A DNA stretch of 64,000 bases from Paenibacillus donghaensis (lineage in GTDB: Bacteria > Bacillota > Bacilli > Paenibacillales > Paenibacillaceae). Position 1 is the first letter of the stretch; each line of letters opens with the position of its first letter. The position numbers and the translations under genes were made by a program. This document shows, one piece after another, positions 52,939 to 60,717 of this stretch. Where the stretch lies: assembly GCF_002192415.1 (NCBI RefSeq), contig NZ_CP021780.1:7316001-7380000 (forward strand). Direction: 5' to 3'. The notes under the pieces are model-generated. The model did no database searches, was not told where the DNA came from, and saw only the letters and a program-made list of their open reading frames with translations.

Positions 52939-53818
52939 GCTGCTGCTGCCGGAACTGTTCGACTACGCCACCTGTCTGGAATACATGGAACGTTCCGCGC
53001 TGGAATGCCTGTACCGGGCGGATAGCACTGGGGTTACTCGGCTGTTCGAGCTGGGCAGCGGGCCGCTGCTAATTAAGTTGACCATGAGGGACGGCAGCTT
53101 CATACAGGCCAGACTGCTGCATGGCAGCGTGCCCGGAATAGAGGAGCAGGAGCGGCTGGCCCGTTATATCACGGAATGGTTTGATCTGGACCGTGATCTT
53201 ACGCCCTTTTATACCTTGGCAGCCGCAGATCCGTTGCTGGGGCCACTCGCCGTTCGCTTCCATGGTTTGCGGATTGTAGGGATACCGGACCTGTTTGAAG
53301 CGTTATGCTGGGCGATTCTGGGACAGCAGGTCAACCTGGCGTTTGCTTACCGGCTTAAGCAGCGGCTCACGGCGGAATACGGAAGGTCTATGGAATGGGA
53401 GGGGCATACGTATTATTGTTTTGCCCGTCCGGAAGATTTGCTGGGCGTATCTGTAGAGGAGCTATGCGCGCTTCAGCTGACCCGCAGCAAAGCCCGCACG
53501 ATTCTTGAGGTTGCCGCTTTGCTGGCCCGCGGTGAGCTGAGCCGGGAGGCCCTGCTGGACATGCCGTCACCTGAAGCTGCGGAGAAGGAGCTTGTGGCCA
53601 TTCGCGGGATTGGGCCCTGGACGGCACAGTATGTGCGGATGAGATGCCTGCGCGACCCCTCTTCTTTTCCGGTAGGGGATGTAGGGCTGCAAAATGCCGT
53701 GAAGGTACTGACGGGAATGGACAAAAAGCCAACTCCGGCAGAGCTTGTCGGGCTGTCTGTGGGCTGGCGGGGCTGGGAAGCCTATGCCACATTTTATTTG
53801 TGGCGGACTTTGTATTAA
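52901..53818 (+). CDS. alkA: DNA-3-methyladenine glycosylase II
   Basis: 305 residues behind GGAGGGG. The HhH-GPD core is LVAIRGIGPWTAQYVRMRCL with the catalytic Asp in FPVGDVGLQNAV. An AlkA-type N-terminal domain precedes it, and WAILGQQVNLAFAYRLKQRL is typical. The enzyme excises 3-methyladenine and related alkylated bases. It completes a three-gene adaptive-response operon, adaA-adaB-alkA, in overlapping frames. Confidence 0.93.
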   Translation: MWGQPDMNDLLFELLLPELFDYATCLEYMERSALECLYRADSTGVTRLFELGSGPLLIKLTMRDGSFIQARLLHGSVPGIEEQERLARYITEWFDLDRDLTPFYTLAAADPLLGPLAVRFHGLRIVGIPDLFEALCWAILGQQVNLAFAYRLKQRLTAEYGRSMEWEGHTYYCFARPEDLLGVSVEELCALQLTRSKARTILEVAALLARGELSREALLDMPSPEAAEKELVAIRGIGPWTAQYVRMRCLRDPSSFPVGDVGLQNAVKVLTGMDKKPTPAELVGLSVGWRGWEAYATFYLWRTLY

Positions 53819-53880
53819 GCCATACGAGGAATCATAGACAGATACTCTAAGACTCCTCTCATGGATTCGGCTTCTCTCTA

Positions 53881-54075
53881 TCAGATTGTGCGCAGCCTGT
53901 CCCCAGTGTGCCTTTCTTGTTGGTAAGAGAGATTATATTGGTTCAGCAGCTCATCCAACGCTACAGATTGCCGAAGTACCTTGGGATGATTGAAGCTGCC
54001 ATACTGCATCTGCATTTGGTGAAGCTTATATCGTGCTCTTTCAATGCGAATTCGGATCGGTACCGGACTGTCCAT
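53881..54075 (-). CDS. Spo0E-family aspartyl-phosphate phosphatase
   Basis: 64 residues with AAGGAGG before the ATG. RIERARYKLHQMQMQYGSFN, then a loop and SVALDELLNQYN, correspond to the two-helix Spo0E hairpin with the SQELD-like signature (here SVALD). Such small proteins dephosphorylate Spo0A-P and delay sporulation. The alteration of the S-Q pair to S-V is worth noting. It faces the alkA stop codon and lies beside the germination operon. Confidence 0.85.
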   Translation of the reverse strand: MDSPVPIRIRIERARYKLHQMQMQYGSFNHPKVLRQSVALDELLNQYNLSYQQERHTGDRLRTI

Positions 54076-54174
54076 GTTGGATTCGCCTCCTTATGTAATA
54101 TTTTAGATATTAATGTAAAAATATAGGGTATTGGACTTGGCACATTACAGAATTTTAAGGTTCAGCTTCCATAA

Positions 54175-54210
54175 AAAGACGCTCTCGGTTTAACCGGAGC
54201 GTCTTTGCAT
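54175..54210 (+). terminator. Strong hairpin upstream of the germination operon
   Basis: AAAGACGCTC at 54175-54184 pairs with GAGCGTCTTT at 54197-54206, with CGGTT/AACCG inside, followed by a T-rich tract. It may stop readthrough from alkA or insulate the ger operon. Confidence 0.7.
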
Positions 54211-54369
54211 TTTATTCTTTGGAAGATTGTGTCGAAATGTGCGGTGTTCTTTTGTCGATCATTCAGCGAAGAAAAGGTTCAAATCAAAAATAACTTCGAA
54301 ACGCATGAATAAAGCTTTTTTGAGTTGAAGATAATTAAAGCAAAGTTCTTACTTCCGGAGGTTAACCAC

Positions 54370-55884
54370 ATGAATCAAACGAGCTTTGCCGATACCCGTT
54401 CAGAAATGGATACCCAACCGATTTCACCCCTATTGGAGTCTAATTTAAAGTGGCTCGAAACGCGTTTTGAATACTGCGATGATTTATCCGTTTTTCAGTG
54501 GCACTTTGGACCGGAGCTCCGACACACAGCATTCTCCGTTTATTTCGATTCGTTATTTGAAAATAAAACATTAAATTATATGAAAGCCTCGCTTCAGGAC
54601 CTTGTCCCCCACGAAGTAGGCCCTGCAATTACTGTCATTCCTGAAGACGTAATTCGCTTTTTCAGCAACCACGGTGTTTCCTCGCAATCTGCCAAGCTTG
54701 TAAACGATCTAAAAGAAGCAAGTGATGATATTGTTACAGGGCATCTTGTTATCTTCTTCAATGGTTGGGAGCAAGCTTTGTCTTACAAAGTTGCTTCACT
54801 AATAACTAGGCAAGTGACCGAACCGGGTGCGGAATCCGTAGTTCATGGTCCGCGTGAGAGTACAGTTGAGAATTTACAAAAGAATATCGGTATGTTACGA
54901 CAGCGGCTAAAAACGCCTAATTTTAAATTAGAAAAGTTTACGCTTGGGGTAGATACCAAAACTGAAGTCAATATCGCTTATTTGATAAATGTAGTTAACT
55001 TGGAAGTCTTAGCTGAGTTAAAAAAGCGAATTTCTGGAATGAAGCAAGTTAATGTTCTTGATACCTCTTTTGTTGAAGAGTGGATTGAGGATTCGACTTA
55101 TTCTCCATTCCCTCAATACCGCTATACAGAACGGCCGGATACCGCTACTGCCGCTTTGTTGGATGGTAAAATCATCGTGCTCGTCGAAGGTACAGGTTCG
55201 ATTTTAATATGTCCGGGACTTTTTACAGAAATGCATCAATCCTCGGAAGACTATTACCAAAGAAGTATGATTGCTTCCCTGATTCGCCTAATGAGGATAT
55301 TTGCATTTTTTATTGCTTTAACTTTGCCTAGCATATATATTGCTTTAACGACTTTTCATCCGGAATTGATTCCTACCGTCCTTTTACTTGCCATCATGAA
55401 TGCGCGTGAGGGAATTCCTTTCCCTGCATTTTATGAAGCCGCCATCATGGAATTTTTCTTTGAACTTCTTCGGGAAGCCGGAGCGCGATTGCCAAGACAG
55501 ATTGGTGCCACTATAAGTATTGTTGGCGCTCTCGTTATTGGTGAAGCAGCCATATCTGCAGGTATTGCCTCTCCAACGATGGTCGTGGTCGTTGCATTAA
55601 CCGGAATTGCTTCTTTTGCCATTCCTCAATACAACATGGCTACCGCTATAAGAATTATAAAGATTCCGCTCATGATTTTAAGCACATTCCTGGGCGGATT
55701 CGGTCTGATGATAGGTTTTCTCTGGATCTTGCTACATTTAACGAGTCTCAGATCCCTTGGGCAGCCCTATCTAAACCCTCTAGCGCCTCTTCAACCTAAA
55801 CAATTATTGGATACACTCCTTCGTGCCCCGTTCAAAATTTTACTGCGTTCACCACGCAATAAGCTATTCGGATCTAAAAAATAA
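54370..55884 (+). CDS. gerKA: GerA-family spore germination receptor subunit A
   Basis: 504 residues from the ATG at 54370, behind CGGAGG. An N-terminal soluble domain of about 280 residues is followed by membrane helices. PFPQYRYTERPDTATAALLD and FPAFYEAAIMEFFFELLREA-type segments, then IGATISIVGALVIGEAAISA, are diagnostic of GerAA/GerKA/YfkQ. The subunit sits in the spore inner membrane and with B and C subunits senses nutrient germinants. DNA is distinctly A+T richer than in surrounding genes. First gene of a four-gene operon. Confidence 0.94.
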   Translation: MNQTSFADTRSEMDTQPISPLLESNLKWLETRFEYCDDLSVFQWHFGPELRHTAFSVYFDSLFENKTLNYMKASLQDLVPHEVGPAITVIPEDVIRFFSNHGVSSQSAKLVNDLKEASDDIVTGHLVIFFNGWEQALSYKVASLITRQVTEPGAESVVHGPRESTVENLQKNIGMLRQRLKTPNFKLEKFTLGVDTKTEVNIAYLINVVNLEVLAELKKRISGMKQVNVLDTSFVEEWIEDSTYSPFPQYRYTERPDTATAALLDGKIIVLVEGTGSILICPGLFTEMHQSSEDYYQRSMIASLIRLMRIFAFFIALTLPSIYIALTTFHPELIPTVLLLAIMNAREGIPFPAFYEAAIMEFFFELLREAGARLPRQIGATISIVGALVIGEAAISAGIASPTMVVVVALTGIASFAIPQYNMATAIRIIKIPLMILSTFLGGFGLMIGFLWILLHLTSLRSLGQPYLNPLAPLQPKQLLDTLLRAPFKILLRSPRNKLFGSKK

Positions 55885-55914
55885 AAGGCAATTTCTTTGA
55901 AAGAAGGCTCAATT

Positions 55915-57084
55915 ATGCGAAAAATCGCATTTGCCGGCTGTCTGATGGTCTGCGTTCTATTGTTGCCAGGTTGCTGGGACAAGACAGAACTTACGGATCG
56001 GTCCTTTATCTTAGGACTTGCCATCGACAAAGCCGATAAAGGAATGGTTGATCTTACTGTGCAAGTATACAAGCCGGTACATTCCGGCGGTTCACAAGGA
56101 AAGCAAGGCGGAGATATTTCCTATATCAATGTGCATACTAAGGGTAAAACGATGTTTGATGGGATTCGGGATATTATCCTTCATACAGGACGCAAAGCAC
56201 AATGGAGCCATTTGCAGGCTATCATTGTTGAAGATCAGTTAGTACAAACTTATCCTGTCGGTGAGGTTTTGGATCTCTTTTATCGGGGTCATGAGGCTAG
56301 ACTTAGTTCTTCGTTTTTTATTGCCCACGGGAAAGCGTCGCAATATTTGGAAATGAAGCCTTTAATCGAAAAAACAATAAGTCAACAGTTATTGCAAATT
56401 ACAAAATTTTCCGATCGGCACAATTACAAAACGACCGACACTTCTTTACTTGATCTTTTCCTCGGTCTTCGCAGCCAGACAGGGATTTCGTTAGTTCCTT
56501 ACATCACAAAAAGCGGAGAAAAAGAAGAAGAGCTGGTGGCTAACGGAATGGCAGTCTTAAAAAATGGAAAATGGAAGGGGACCGTTTCTTCTCAAGATTC
56601 GCGAATGATACATATGTTGCTTAATAAGTATAAGGGTGGAATTATCCGCGTTCCGTGCGAAACTCAAAGCGATTCGAGCGATGCAAGCGACAATTCCCTG
56701 GAAGTATTATCTTTCCATTCCAAACTAAAACCGCGAATTGAAGGTGAAGCAGTCAAACTTCAAGTATTCGTTCAGTTTTCAGCAGCTATTGGAGAGATGA
56801 GGTGCACGAAATTAAAAACTCCGGAAGATGAAAAAGAATTTGCTGAAACTGCAGCTCGGACAGTTGAACAATCTTTAAGAAAAACTTTGGACCAAATGAA
56901 ACAAAAGAAATTAGACCTGATTGGATTAGGAGACCGGATTTATCGTAAAGATCCAGCCCAATGGAAAAGGTGGAAGAGGAATTGGGGAGAGCGTTTCGCT
57001 GATACTCAAATCGACATTAAAGTAAAAGTTGAAATAAAGAATAGCGGAACTGCAATACCAAAACCGCTTTCTATGGACAAGTAG
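55915..57084 (+). CDS. gerKC: Ger(x)C-family spore germination lipoprotein (subunit C)
   Basis: 389 residues from the ATG at 55915; an upstream TTG gives six extra codons without better spacing. The signal peptide ends in LLPGC (Cys20), so the protein is lipid-anchored on the outer face of the spore inner membrane. CWDKTELTDRSFILGLAIDK is the classic GerC start. It stabilises the receptor with subunits A and B. It lies 30 bases behind subunit A; the gene is A+T rich like the rest of the operon. Confidence 0.93.
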   Translation: MRKIAFAGCLMVCVLLLPGCWDKTELTDRSFILGLAIDKADKGMVDLTVQVYKPVHSGGSQGKQGGDISYINVHTKGKTMFDGIRDIILHTGRKAQWSHLQAIIVEDQLVQTYPVGEVLDLFYRGHEARLSSSFFIAHGKASQYLEMKPLIEKTISQQLLQITKFSDRHNYKTTDTSLLDLFLGLRSQTGISLVPYITKSGEKEEELVANGMAVLKNGKWKGTVSSQDSRMIHMLLNKYKGGIIRVPCETQSDSSDASDNSLEVLSFHSKLKPRIEGEAVKLQVFVQFSAAIGEMRCTKLKTPEDEKEFAETAARTVEQSLRKTLDQMKQKKLDLIGLGDRIYRKDPAQWKRWKRNWGERFADTQIDIKVKVEIKNSGTAIPKPLSMDK

Positions 57085-57101
57085 CGAAGGAGCACTAACG
57101 G

Positions 57102-57344
57102 ATGGCTGAAAAAATGATTGTTGTGATTTCGGGTTATTTGTTAATGACGTTCTATAATCTTGCCAAAACAAAGAAAATGATGCTGCGCGACAAAATCACA
57201 TATGGAGTGACCGTTATTGTCTCTATTTATCTTGGTATTGAGTATGTTGGGGAATTTGGAATGCCGATTCTTCATGACATTGCATCATGGCTGTATAAAG
57301 ATTTGGGTCATAGAATTGTCGAGTATTTAGACAAAAATTCTTAG
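57102..57344 (+). CDS. Small two-helix membrane protein of the germination operon (D-subunit-like)
   Basis: 80 residues; GAAGGAG lies upstream of the ATG. Two hydrophobic segments, IVVISGYLLMTFYNLA and ITYGVTVIVSIYLGIEYVG, are followed by an amphipathic tail. Small membrane proteins are encoded between C and B subunits in several Bacillus ger operons, for example yfkS, and are thought to modulate the receptor. Homology to those is inferred from position, size and topology, not from a motif. Confidence 0.75.
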   Translation: MAEKMIVVISGYLLMTFYNLAKTKKMMLRDKITYGVTVIVSIYLGIEYVGEFGMPILHDIASWLYKDLGHRIVEYLDKNS

Positions 57345-57365
57345 AAAAGGAGCAGAATAATCTTT

Positions 57366-58475
57366 ATGAATAAGCAAATCATAAGTCAAGAACAATTGAT
57401 CGTATTGTTTTTTGTTTATTTGACTGGCTCAGTTATTGTAAACCTTCCCGGTCCGTTAATTGGATTCGCCCATAACGGTGTGTGGATATCTCTGCTGCTC
57501 TCCGGCGCGTTTGCCATGATTCAATTGCTGCTTGTCCTTTACTTGGATAAGGAATATCCCGGACGATCTTTTAGTGAATATAGCCAAGCTGTTTTGGGAA
57601 GATGGCCCGCCATTGTTATTGCTATCCCGTTTATTTCGCTCTTGTTTGAAATGAGTACTGATATCGTACATGAAGTAGGTAAATATGTTAACAGTTCTTT
57701 AATGAGGCAAACTCCCCAATACATATTCGATATGTTTATCTTCACCACAGTGGCCATAACTGTACGTGCAGGGATTGAAGTCATGAGTAGAATGTTTACC
57801 ATTTTAATCTTCGTCGTGCTGCTGTTCATCATCTTGACTATGTTGTTGTCCTTTCCTAATTATCACAGCGAATTTCTTTTACCTATTCTTCCTGACGGAA
57901 TCAAACCTGTATTACATGGCGCCTACCTTTCATATGGTTTCACCCACGCAGAACCGGTCTTGCTTGCCCTTCTCCTTCCTTTTGTTCGTCGGCCGACCCG
58001 GGGTTTACATAAAAAACTGATTATTGCGTTTGTTATTAGTGTTATCACATTGATTGCGGTCACGATATCAACCATTCTTGTTTTCGGACCCTTAGCCGGG
58101 GAAAGAAAATATTCGATGGTAGAGGTTGCACGAATAATTAATGTACAACCTATTATTCAGCGGGTAGAATTCATTGTTGGGATAGCTTTAATCGTAAGTT
58201 CCTACATGAAAGCTTGCATTACACTCTTCATATTAAATCAATTCATTGTACGTATATGTAAGTTAAAGGATGAGAAAGTGTTTATACTTCCTCTGGCTTT
58301 TATCAATATGATATGTGCTTTTATTTTACAAAGAAGCGAAACAAAATTGACCGAGCACATCTCGGTAGTCCTTCCCATTTGGAAGTTGACCGGATTTACA
58401 ATTCCTCTGTTACTCGTGGTTACAATTCATCTGCTGAAGAAAAGGTTTGGCCTAAAAAAGACGCCGACCAAATGA
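57366..58475 (+). CDS. gerKB: GerAB/GerKB-family spore germination permease subunit
   Basis: 369 residues, about ten membrane helices, of the amino acid/polyamine/organocation transporter fold. MNKQIISQEQLIVLFFVYLT, SYGFTHAEPVLLALLLPFV and the C-terminal basic tail match GerKB/YfkT-type proteins. The B subunit binds the germinant, usually an amino acid or sugar. AAAAGGAG precedes the ATG. Last gene of the operon. Confidence 0.93.
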   Translation: MNKQIISQEQLIVLFFVYLTGSVIVNLPGPLIGFAHNGVWISLLLSGAFAMIQLLLVLYLDKEYPGRSFSEYSQAVLGRWPAIVIAIPFISLLFEMSTDIVHEVGKYVNSSLMRQTPQYIFDMFIFTTVAITVRAGIEVMSRMFTILIFVVLLFIILTMLLSFPNYHSEFLLPILPDGIKPVLHGAYLSYGFTHAEPVLLALLLPFVRRPTRGLHKKLIIAFVISVITLIAVTISTILVFGPLAGERKYSMVEVARIINVQPIIQRVEFIVGIALIVSSYMKACITLFILNQFIVRICKLKDEKVFILPLAFINMICAFILQRSETKLTEHISVVLPIWKLTGFTIPLLLVVTIHLLKKRFGLKKTPTK

Positions 58476-58487
58476 GAGGATCGGCGT
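58461..58487 (+). terminator. Possible terminator at the end of the ger operon
   Basis: ACGCCGA at 58461-58467 pairs with TCGGCGT at 58481-58487, overlapping the last codons. The following sequence is only moderately T-rich. Confidence 0.4.
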
Positions 58488-58560
58488 GACCCATTCTGAT
58501 TTTATCCCAAATTATGTGAATATGTTCACATGAGTAACATGCCCTAGACCATTCGGGGGA

Positions 58561-58686
58561 ATTCTCTAATTATATAAGATGAACTTAAGAATGGAGTAGT
58601 GAGGTTGCCAGAAAGCCTGATGCATAGGGCTTCCCTGGCAACTCCGTATGTAACATTCTTAAGTTCACGTTCTATAATTGGAAATT
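58561..58686. mobile_element. 126-bp long inverted-repeat element (MITE-like)
   Basis: The 33-base left arm (58561-58593) and right arm (58654-58686) are imperfect inverted repeats with a perfect GAACTTAAGAATG core. A second stem, GTTGCCAG/CTGGCAAC, and a third, AGCC/GGCT, lie inside. The whole folds as one long hairpin. No coding content and no clear target duplication. It lies between the ger operon and a GNAT gene. Confidence 0.55.
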
Positions 58687-58770
58687 TGGGACTCCCCGGG
58701 AGTTTGCACTAGTGTTAATATTTACATTAACTAGGATCGAGCAATCAAAGAAACAGGGGAGCGAAGAGTT

Positions 58771-59325
58771 ATGAGTAGACAAGCGGCTTTATTGACAGGA
58801 GATCGGGTGATTCTGCGTCCGGTGAATGCGGATGATGCGGAGTGGATGTACGAAAGCTTTTATAGTGAAGAGACGCGCAGACTGACGGGTACACAGAAAC
58901 ATTATACGAAGGAGCAAATCGCCCGGTATATTGAGGCCAAAGCGGGGGATGACACATCAGTGCTGCTGTTAATTGCCTTGCGGGCAAACGGGGAGGTCAT
59001 CGGCGATATCGCCATTCAGGATATGGACCGCAATAACCGTACGGCCAATTTGCGGATTGCGATCAATGAGCCGGAACATCAGGGCAAGGGCTATGGGCAG
59101 GAGGCGCTGCTCCTGATGCTGGATTATGGATTTGGCATACTGAATCTGCACCGGGTCGAGCTGGAGGTATTCGCCTACAACCCGCGTGCGGCCCATGTAT
59201 ATGAGAAGGTGGGATTTGTTAGAGAAGGCGTGCGGCGGCAGGCGCTGTATTATAACCACGAATATCATGATGTTATCCTGATGTCGATGCTGGCGGAGGA
59301 GTATAGATTGCGCTATTTGAGGTAA
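58771..59325 (+). CDS. GNAT-family N-acetyltransferase
   Basis: 184 residues behind GGGGAG. The acetyl-CoA loop is visible as PEHQGKGYGQEALLLMLDYG, and RVELEVFAYNPRAAHVYEKV then GFVREGVRRQALY matches the RimJ/SpeG-like branch. Such enzymes acetylate protein N-termini, polyamines or antibiotics; the substrate is not evident. Monocistronic. Confidence 0.87.
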   Translation: MSRQAALLTGDRVILRPVNADDAEWMYESFYSEETRRLTGTQKHYTKEQIARYIEAKAGDDTSVLLLIALRANGEVIGDIAIQDMDRNNRTANLRIAINEPEHQGKGYGQEALLLMLDYGFGILNLHRVELEVFAYNPRAAHVYEKVGFVREGVRRQALYYNHEYHDVILMSMLAEEYRLRYLR

Positions 59326-59347
59326 TGTGAGCAGTGAAAGAGGTAAA

Positions 59348-59363
59348 CCTGCAAATGTGCAGG
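59348..59363. repeat. Isolated family C palindrome
   Basis: CCTGCAAATGTGCAGG, centre AATG, preceded by AAA and followed by AATTT as in the other copies. It is 23 bases past the GNAT stop codon. Confidence 0.7.
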
Positions 59364-59448
59364 AATTTCTGGCCGTCTCCACGGCAACCTTGATAGTATC
59401 CTCTATGGCTGCTCGGTAGATGGACATCATCCGGCCGATTGATCTGTA

Positions 59449-59600
59449 GAATGGGTTACTTTTTAGATCCCAGCGAGGATTTAGCGGTTGCTATGGAACG
59501 TCTGCGAAAAAACCGCTGAATGGCGGCTTGCAGCATGCTCGCCGTTCAACGGTTCTCTGCGACCCTCCACCCAGCGGCTCACAGCACGTCCGTTAGCGGT
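59449..59600. repeat. Element E5 left end and family G palindromes
   Basis: GGGTTACTTTTTAGATCCC at about 59453 resembles the GGTTACTACTTAGGTCCC end of E1, followed by CAGCGAGG. Next come palindromes around AGCGGTT/AACCGCT (59483-59489 with 59511-59517) and ACCGCTGAATGGCG with CGCCGTTCAACGGT (59512-59552). No right end was found. The interval 59326-59634 holds no gene. Confidence 0.45.
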
Positions 59601-59606
59601 TCCCGG

Positions 59607-59636
59607 GTAGCCCCCATCCAGTGGGGCTGCCTTTTT
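59607..59636 (+). terminator. Hairpin with T-run at the 3' end of the SDR gene
   Basis: GTAGCCCC at 59607-59614 pairs with GGGGCTGC at 59623-59630 and runs into TTTTT on the plus strand. It could terminate transcription from the GNAT side; it lacks a T-run in the SDR direction. Confidence 0.55.
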
Positions 59637-60474
59637 ACATATTCAGCTGAAGCTTGCGGGTGCTGAGCACGCCTTCAAGGCCGGTCGGATCAGTGGCCAC
59701 CTTGCAGGCCACAAATTGTTCGGCCCGCTCGGAGGTGCGCAGGCGCAGCGGCTTGGTCTCCATCCGCACCAGCTCCAGCATCACCTCTGCTACGGATTCC
59801 GCCGTCTGCGGTTCAACGTTCCGCTCCAGGAAGGTGGCTCTGTACGCATCAAGGATGGGTTTGTATTCATCCTCCAGTACCCCGCCGGTGCTCGCCACAT
59901 GCCCCATTACGGTATTGTTGAATTCTGTAGCAATCGCCCCGGGCTCCAGCAGCGTGATGTCAATATTGAACAATGGCTTGTAGTAGGTAGCCATACTCTC
60001 CAATAGCCCTTCCAGCGCGAACTTGCTGGCGCAGTAGATTTCGTTCATCGGCTGTCCGACCAGCCCGCCTACGCTGGAGGTGGCTACAATATGTGACGAC
60101 CCGCTGAGCCGCATCAGCGGCAGAGCTGCCTGAATCGTATGCATCACGCCATATACATTGGTATCAAACAGCTTGCGGACATCCTCCATCGGCGCCTGAC
60201 CAAGCGATCTTAAGTACCCGTAGCCTGCATTGCAGAACAAGACGTCAAGTCTGCCCTGTTCGCACTCAATCCGTTCGACTACTGTCTGTGCGGCATTTGG
60301 GTCAGTAACATCCAGTTCTACCCAATGCAGCCCTTTGATTTCCCCATGCTGCTGTTGTTCGCGTTCCAGGTGGCGGGTGCCGGCGTAGACGGTCCAGCCT
60401 TCGTGGGCGAAGGCTAGTGCCGAAGCGAGACCGATCCCGCTTGAAGCACCGGTAATGCAGATAATTTGGCTCAT
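59635..60474 (-). CDS. Short-chain dehydrogenase/reductase
   Basis: 279 residues behind AGGAGG. Classical SDR marks: cofactor loop TGASSGIG at 8-15, CNAGYG at 81-86, Ser133/134 and the YCASK motif (Tyr147, Lys151). The Arg34 following the second strand (AGTRHLE) suggests NADPH. The C-terminal region with LLEPGAIATEF is typical of classical SDRs resembling retinol or ketosteroid dehydrogenases. Substrate unknown. Monocistronic on the minus strand. Confidence 0.9.
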   Translation of the reverse strand: MSQIICITGASSGIGLASALAFAHEGWTVYAGTRHLEREQQQHGEIKGLHWVELDVTDPNAAQTVVERIECEQGRLDVLFCNAGYGYLRSLGQAPMEDVRKLFDTNVYGVMHTIQAALPLMRLSGSSHIVATSSVGGLVGQPMNEIYCASKFALEGLLESMATYYKPLFNIDITLLEPGAIATEFNNTVMGHVASTGGVLEDEYKPILDAYRATFLERNVEPQTAESVAEVMLELVRMETKPLRLRTSERAEQFVACKVATDPTGLEGVLSTRKLQLNM

Positions 60475-60717
60475 ATAACTGAATGCCTCCTTGGTTGTTT
60501 GTATACTATTACCCCTATTACATATTGATATCCCGGGAACTTCCGGGCATTCCGAGCTTCCGTAGGGGTCCTGATCCGGCTATTCAGGAAAAAGACAGCA
60601 GCATGTCCAATGACAGTTATGACGCTGGATTAAGGATCATTGCTGGTAAGAGGAATTATATGTAAGGCTGACACCGCCTGGATCAGGGCAGCCGGTGTGC
60701 AGCCTGTTTGTTGTGCC

